Shown here piece after piece: positions 62,434 through 64,000 of a DNA stretch of 64,000 nucleotides. The DNA comes from Verrucomicrobiaceae bacterium (lineage in GTDB: Bacteria; Verrucomicrobiota; Verrucomicrobiia; Verrucomicrobiales; Verrucomicrobiaceae), in NCBI GenBank assembly GCA_947458455.1, contig CANGYJ010000002.1:496001-560000 (forward strand). The letters are read 5' to 3'. Both the position numbers and the translations under genes were made by a program. The first letter of the stretch is position 1. Every line of letters begins with the position of its first letter. The notes under the pieces were generated by a model, which was given only the letters and a program-made list of their open reading frames with translations, did no database searches and was not told the DNA's origin.

Positions 62434-64000
62434 GATGGTGGGGTGGAGGGTTGAATGGGAAGGGTGAGAATGAAACGTGCTCCTTCACGATACTGCGGGC
62501 AGACGACGAGCTTACCGCCATGCAATTGTGCCAGTTCGCGGGAGATGGTCAATCCAATGCCTGTGCCGCTGACGCCTTCGTTCAGGTCGCTGCGGAGGCG
62601 TTCAAAGGGCTCGAAGACGGCTTTGCGCTTGCCCGATGGAATGCCGGGGCCGCGATCTTCGACGATGAGGCGGGCCACGCTGCCTTCCACCTCCGTGCGC
62701 AGGCCCACATGGCGGCCCGCGAGGCCATATTTCTCGACGTTGGAGAGCAGATTCCCGAGGATTTGCGAGATGGCATCCGCATCGGCATGAAGGACAGGCG
62801 GCCCGTGCAGATCGAGGTGAATCTCGAAACCCTTTGCCTCCAGCATCGGCTTCCAAAACTCGATGGCACGCGTGGCGATGTCGTCGATCGAGACAGGTTT
62901 GGGCGAGATGGTGAGCTTATCCCGCTGCTGGCGGGCGTAATTGAGCACGTTTTGGATGAGCCGGTCGAGGCGGGAGGTCTCGGTTTCCACCACGGAGAGC
63001 TGGCGTTTCATCGTCGCATCGCCGGAGGATTCGGCGCGGTGCGATGCCATCTCCGCATAGAGGCGAATGTTCGTGAGCGGCGTCTTCAGCTCGTGGGAGA
63101 TTTGATTCACAAAGGTCACCCGCTGCTGCGCCACGCTCAACTCGCGGGCGCTTTCGTGGAAATAAAGCCAGGCCAGCACGATGATCAGCATCACGCCGGA
63201 GCCCATGCCCAGCATGATGGGGAAAAGGTAGGGCTTTGGGAATTCCTCATCGGCGGAGGAGTAGGCCAGCTCCCACTGGCTGAGAGGCTCCGAACAGGCC
63301 CGGTGAGCCGCCGGAGGCCGCTCGGAGCCCTCCAGTCGCTTGCCCCACTGGTGCAGCGGCACCCCGCGAAGGCTGGCGAGCATCATCCGCCCCGGTGGCA
63401 CCTCCCGTCCTGGGTGCGGCAGGCGGGCAAATAGGCCCTGCATGAGCCGGTGGGTATCCAGCAGCAGCCCGCACAAACTGCCGTCCGGGAATTTTTTCCA
63501 ATAGATGAAGGTCTGCTCCGCCACATGCCAGCCGCTGACGGCGCGGGGAGTCGAGGATGGCGTGGTGATTTCGTGGATGTGATAGCCGCCGAGCTTCTGA
63601 AACGTCTGCCAGGGGGCTTTTCGGCGTTCTGTGCTGGAGCTGGCGATGAAAGTGGGAGAAATCCGCTGAAACGGAGGCCCGCCACGCGGATCCGCCACGA
63701 TCGTTTCCGGGCTAGGGCCGAAGGAGCGTGCCCGGCTCTTGAGTTCCGCCATCAGTTCCATTGGCTCCAGCCCGCCTGGCGGATCGAAGGCATTTTTACC
63801 GGGCAGCTCGCTGAGCTTCCCGCTGGCATCCAGGGACCAGACCCGGGCCGTCCACGGGTGCTGGATGAGCCCACTACATGCGGTCGCGGCACTGGCCGCA
63901 CCCGCAGAGATCGCGTCGAGTTCATCCGTGAGTTGCCGCAGGTCGTGGACGAGCTGGTGATCCGCCGAGGAGAGACGTTCGGCCAGGATCGCCTGCATGG
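62430..64000 (-). CDS. Sensor histidine kinase (5' end beyond the window)
   Basis: At least 522 residues; the frame is open to the right edge, and the ATG at 63998 is probably internal because no signal or first membrane helix precedes the long sensor region. A transmembrane helix (PYLFPIMLGMGSGVMLIIVL) at about residue 260 is followed by the dimerisation domain with FVNQISHELKTPLTNIRLYA (phospho-accepting His), the N-box ILGNLLSNVEKY, VEDRGPGIPSGKRKAVFEPF (G1/F) and GVSGTGIGLTISRELA (G2). It pairs with the response regulator directly downstream. The sensor domain is not recognisable, so the stimulus is unknown. Confidence 0.9.
   Translation of the reverse strand, partial: MQAILAERLSSADHQLVHDLRQLTDELDAISAGAASAATACSGLIQHPWTARVWSLDASGKLSELPGKNAFDPPGGLEPMELMAELKSRARSFGPSPETIVADPRGGPPFQRISPTFIASSSTERRKAPWQTFQKLGGYHIHEITTPSSTPRAVSGWHVAEQTFIYWKKFPDGSLCGLLLDTHRLMQGLFARLPHPGREVPPGRMMLASLRGVPLHQWGKRLEGSERPPAAHRACSEPLSQWELAYSSADEEFPKPYLFPIMLGMGSGVMLIIVLAWLYFHESARELSVAQQRVTFVNQISHELKTPLTNIRLYAEMASHRAESSGDATMKRQLSVVETETSRLDRLIQNVLNYARQQRDKLTISPKPVSIDDIATRAIEFWKPMLEAKGFEIHLDLHGPPVLHADADAISQILGNLLSNVEKYGLAGRHVGLRTEVEGSVARLIVEDRGPGIPSGKRKAVFEPFERLRSDLNEGVSGTGIGLTISRELAQLHGGKLVVCPQYREGARFILTLPIQPSTPPS

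Overview
The window looks like a chromosomal segment of a member of the Verrucomicrobiota, probably close to Verrucomicrobiaceae/Prosthecobacter. The evidence is gene content typical of the PVC superphylum: a dehydrogenase-like protein with a C-terminal CxxCH haem domain, a DUF1080 protein, a Tat-exported Gfo/Idh/MocA oxidoreductase, a fused SecDF, a monomeric isocitrate dehydrogenase and a DUF4175-like giant membrane protein. Base composition is GC-rich, and many short palindromic 'word' repeats lie between genes and sometimes inside them. I see no rRNA, tRNA, CRISPR array or insertion sequence.

Left part (1-8880): the 5' part of an exported protein with Sm-like repeats runs off the left edge. 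It is followed by a GIY-YIG nuclease of more AT-rich composition, a 588-bp gene-free stretch, a very large exported M11-like metzincin with PKD domains and propeller-type repeats, and a ParE-type toxin-antitoxin pair. From 15568 down to 8905 lies a translationally coupled three-gene operon of unknown function: DUF4175-like membrane protein, exported helical protein, prenyltransferase/cyclase-fold protein. The signal peptides of its last two genes are encoded by arms of intergenic repeats.

15.6-27.4 kb, all on the minus strand: Lhr-type helicase with the PdeM phosphoesterase; grpE-dnaJ; a STAS protein with a SpoIIE-type phosphatase; a lipoprotein; a CvpA-like membrane protein; the prs-rplY-pth-rpsF translation cluster; and a MutT/MTH1-like NUDIX hydrolase.

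27.6-42 kb: a urea-transporter-like protein whose two halves are separated by TPRs, a conserved protein of unknown function, a sulfite reductase haemoprotein, a MITE-like element, a glyoxalase-fold protein, a broken kinase-like gene, a Gfo/Idh/MocA oxidoreductase, ilvC, and a plus-strand run of exported proteins (haem-binding dehydrogenase, LolA-like, DUF1080, unknown Cys/His protein).

42-48 kb: NYN/LOTUS protein, DNA polymerase III delta, a decayed DUF2157 gene with its intact GDYXXLXY partner, then a small island with Fic, a second toxin-antitoxin pair and a membrane coiled-coil protein. The Fic gene is bracketed by an 18-bp direct repeat.

48-64 kb, mostly housekeeping: icd, SMUG1-type uracil-DNA glycosylase, LptF/LptG-like permease, pyrE, glycerophosphodiesterase, RDD protein, tgt-yajC-secDF operon with a clear terminator, accD, comF, and a two-component system whose kinase runs off the right edge.
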